From: CAYGZA01 sp964354135
GTDB lineage: Bacteria > Planctomycetota > Planctomycetia > Pirellulales > Thermoguttaceae
Direction: 5' to 3'
Length of the DNA stretch: 16,060 nt
Assembly (NCBI GenBank): GCA_964354135.1
Contig: CAYGZA010000135.1
Span: 1 to 16,060, forward strand
This document shows positions 15,091 to 16,060 of this stretch, piece after piece; the first letter of the stretch is position 1, and each line of letters starts with the position of its first letter. Position numbers and translations under genes: made by a program. Under the pieces are notes generated by a model. It was given only the letters and a program-made list of their open reading frames with translations. It made no database searches and was not told the origin of the DNA.

Positions 15091-15095
15091 AGGAG
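15091..15095 (+). promoter_or_regulatory. Ribosome site of the Tat protein gene
   Basis: aggag lies 7 bases before the ATG at 15103. It supports starting at this ATG, which keeps the Cys/His-rich segment, and not at the internal ATG at 15151, just before the twin arginines. Confidence 0.65.
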
Positions 15096-15102
15096 AAGGA
15101 CC

Positions 15103-16060
15103 ATGTGCGGTCACGATCATCGTGCGTCGTGTCTCGGCTGCTCTCATGCGATGGGCCGGCGAGGCTTCCTCAAGGGGTGTGGAGCGGCGGCGGCAGCCGG
15201 GCTCCTGGGGCGGATCGCCGCCCGGGCCGACCCGCCGAAGGGCGACAAGGTCCGCGTGGCCCTGGTCTTCCTCTCCAATAGCGCGGAGCGGGAGATCTGG
15301 CCGTACCCGGGCTTCGACTGCGAGGGCCGCCATCGGGAGATCCTGAAGTTTCTCAAAGAGGGCTGCCCGCAGGTTGAGTTCATCCCCGTCGTGATCCCCA
15401 ACCCCGGCGACGTGCAGAAGGCAGTCGCCCTAAAGGACGCTGTGGACGGCTACCTGGTCTACACGGTCACGCTGAACTGGGGCCACACGGGCACGCTGGT
15501 GCAGATCGCCAAGCTCGGCAAGCCCACGCTCGTGGCCGACGAATACCTGGGCGGCTCGGGCGTGTTCCTGGTCGGCTCCAGCGGCCTCCAGCGGCAGGGC
15601 ATTCCGGCCGGTGCCGTCTCCACCACCCGGCCCGGCGACCTGGTGGCGGTCGCCCGCCTGTTCGCCGACGTCAAGAGGCCCGGCACGACCCCCGCCTCGT
15701 TTGCCCGAGAGTGCGAGGAGGTCTATCGCCGGACGTTCGCCGCGGCCGGCGAGATGAAGTGTGTTGAGGACAAGGTGCCGCTGGGCGAGATCGGCGAGTG
15801 CGTCAAGCGGCTCAGGCAGTCCCGGTTTCTGATCGTCGGCGCCGGGCCGTCGGGCCAAGAGCACGAGTTCCTCGGCGCCAAGGGGATCTACGTCGGCTTT
15901 GAGGAGTTCAAGGCTGTCTATGACAAGGCCGATCGCGACCACGCGGCCGAGTGGGGCCGCCGCTGGTCCGCCGAGGCCGAGAAGGTCGTCGAGGCCACGC
16001 CCGAGTGGATCAACCAGGCCGGCGGCGTCTACCTGGCAATGCTCGCCTTGTTGAAAAAGC
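15103..16060 (+). CDS. Tat-exported protein resembling sugar isomerases (3' partial)
   Basis: The frame is open from the ATG at 15103 to the right edge (319 codons visible). The N-terminus MCGHDHRASCLGCSHAM is Cys/His-rich and precedes a twin-arginine signal, GRRGFLK (18-24), an Ala/Gly/Leu hydrophobic stretch, and a likely cleavage site ARA-DPP near residue 42. The mature part begins with a Rossmann-like strand (KVRVALVFLSNS) and contains DGYLVYTVTLNWGHTG, KPTLVADEYLGGSG and SRFLIVGAGPSG. The strand-helix order and the block KPTLVADE recall the N-terminal domains of L-fucose and L-arabinose isomerases, but the metal- and substrate-binding residues would lie further on or cannot be assigned, so an isomerase activity is not claimed. 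It is divergent from the glycosidase group and may share its control region. The export signal is clear; the family is tentative. Confidence 0.8.
   Translation, partial: MCGHDHRASCLGCSHAMGRRGFLKGCGAAAAAGLLGRIAARADPPKGDKVRVALVFLSNSAEREIWPYPGFDCEGRHREILKFLKEGCPQVEFIPVVIPNPGDVQKAVALKDAVDGYLVYTVTLNWGHTGTLVQIAKLGKPTLVADEYLGGSGVFLVGSSGLQRQGIPAGAVSTTRPGDLVAVARLFADVKRPGTTPASFARECEEVYRRTFAAAGEMKCVEDKVPLGEIGECVKRLRQSRFLIVGAGPSGQEHEFLGAKGIYVGFEEFKAVYDKADRDHAAEWGRRWSAEAEKVVEATPEWINQAGGVYLAMLALLKK

Larger units (their letters stand above)
14711..15102. other. Divergent upstream region with coding-like traces
   Basis: This 392-base stretch lies between the 46-codon ORF (minus) and the Tat protein gene (plus) and should hold promoters in both directions. 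On the minus strand, 14871-14707 is an open 54-codon frame without a start codon (contains ETGGSEYGRRSSLQSLESHE, ends IGRMVHA), with about 76 percent G/C third bases and a 4-base ATGA overlap with the 46-codon ORF. On the plus strand the same bases also hold an open frame (14735-14995). Neither is convincing as an intact gene; a decayed gene is likely. A possible plus-strand promoter is listed separately. Confidence 0.4.

Overview
The window is GC-rich with strong G/C at third codon positions. Its gene families point to a member of the Planctomycetota or a close relative: a GH106-type glycosidase with a secretion signal, a small secreted DUF1080 (3-keto-disaccharide hydrolase-like) protein, a giant exported beta-propeller/di-heme protein, and a Tat-exported protein resembling sugar isomerases. 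The assignment rests on gene content and style only; no rRNA or other marker gene is present.

Layout. (1) Bases 1-808, plus strand: the 3' part of a gene for a protein made of about 125-residue tandem repeats, cut by the window edge. (2) 809-1320: a gap between convergent genes, holding a perfect 16-bp-arm palindrome (891-950) that looks like a REP/RAYT-type element and could also end transcription from both sides. (3) 1321-4089, minus strand: two tightly linked metabolic genes, a hydroxyacid-oxoacid transhydrogenase-type iron alcohol dehydrogenase followed by a CoA-acylating (methylmalonate-)semialdehyde dehydrogenase. The second ribosome binding site overlaps the first gene's stop codon. 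(4) 4090-4537: the leader of that pair, with a possible promoter and a short frameshifted gene remnant. (5) 4538-14499, minus strand: three large genes in the order GH106-like glycosidase, DUF1080 protein, 1837-residue propeller/di-heme protein. A 46-codon ORF precedes them. (6) 15103 to the right edge, plus strand: a Tat-signal protein, divergent from the glycosidase group and cut by the edge.

How it may fit together (inference). The minus-strand cluster 14710-4538 looks like an exported carbohydrate-processing unit: a glycosidase for rhamnose-type linkages, a DUF1080 protein of the family linked to 3-keto-sugar chemistry, and a very large exported redox protein that could take electrons from sugar oxidation outside the cytoplasm. 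The divergent Tat protein may belong to the same regulon. The transhydrogenase/semialdehyde dehydrogenase pair is cytoplasmic and would turn a hydroxy acid into a semialdehyde and then an acyl-CoA, without the first step needing NAD. The points most worth checking are the giant fusion protein, the dehydrogenase pair, the tandem DUF3395-like modules inside the glycosidase, the palindromic element, and two short coding-like stretches that are not intact genes.
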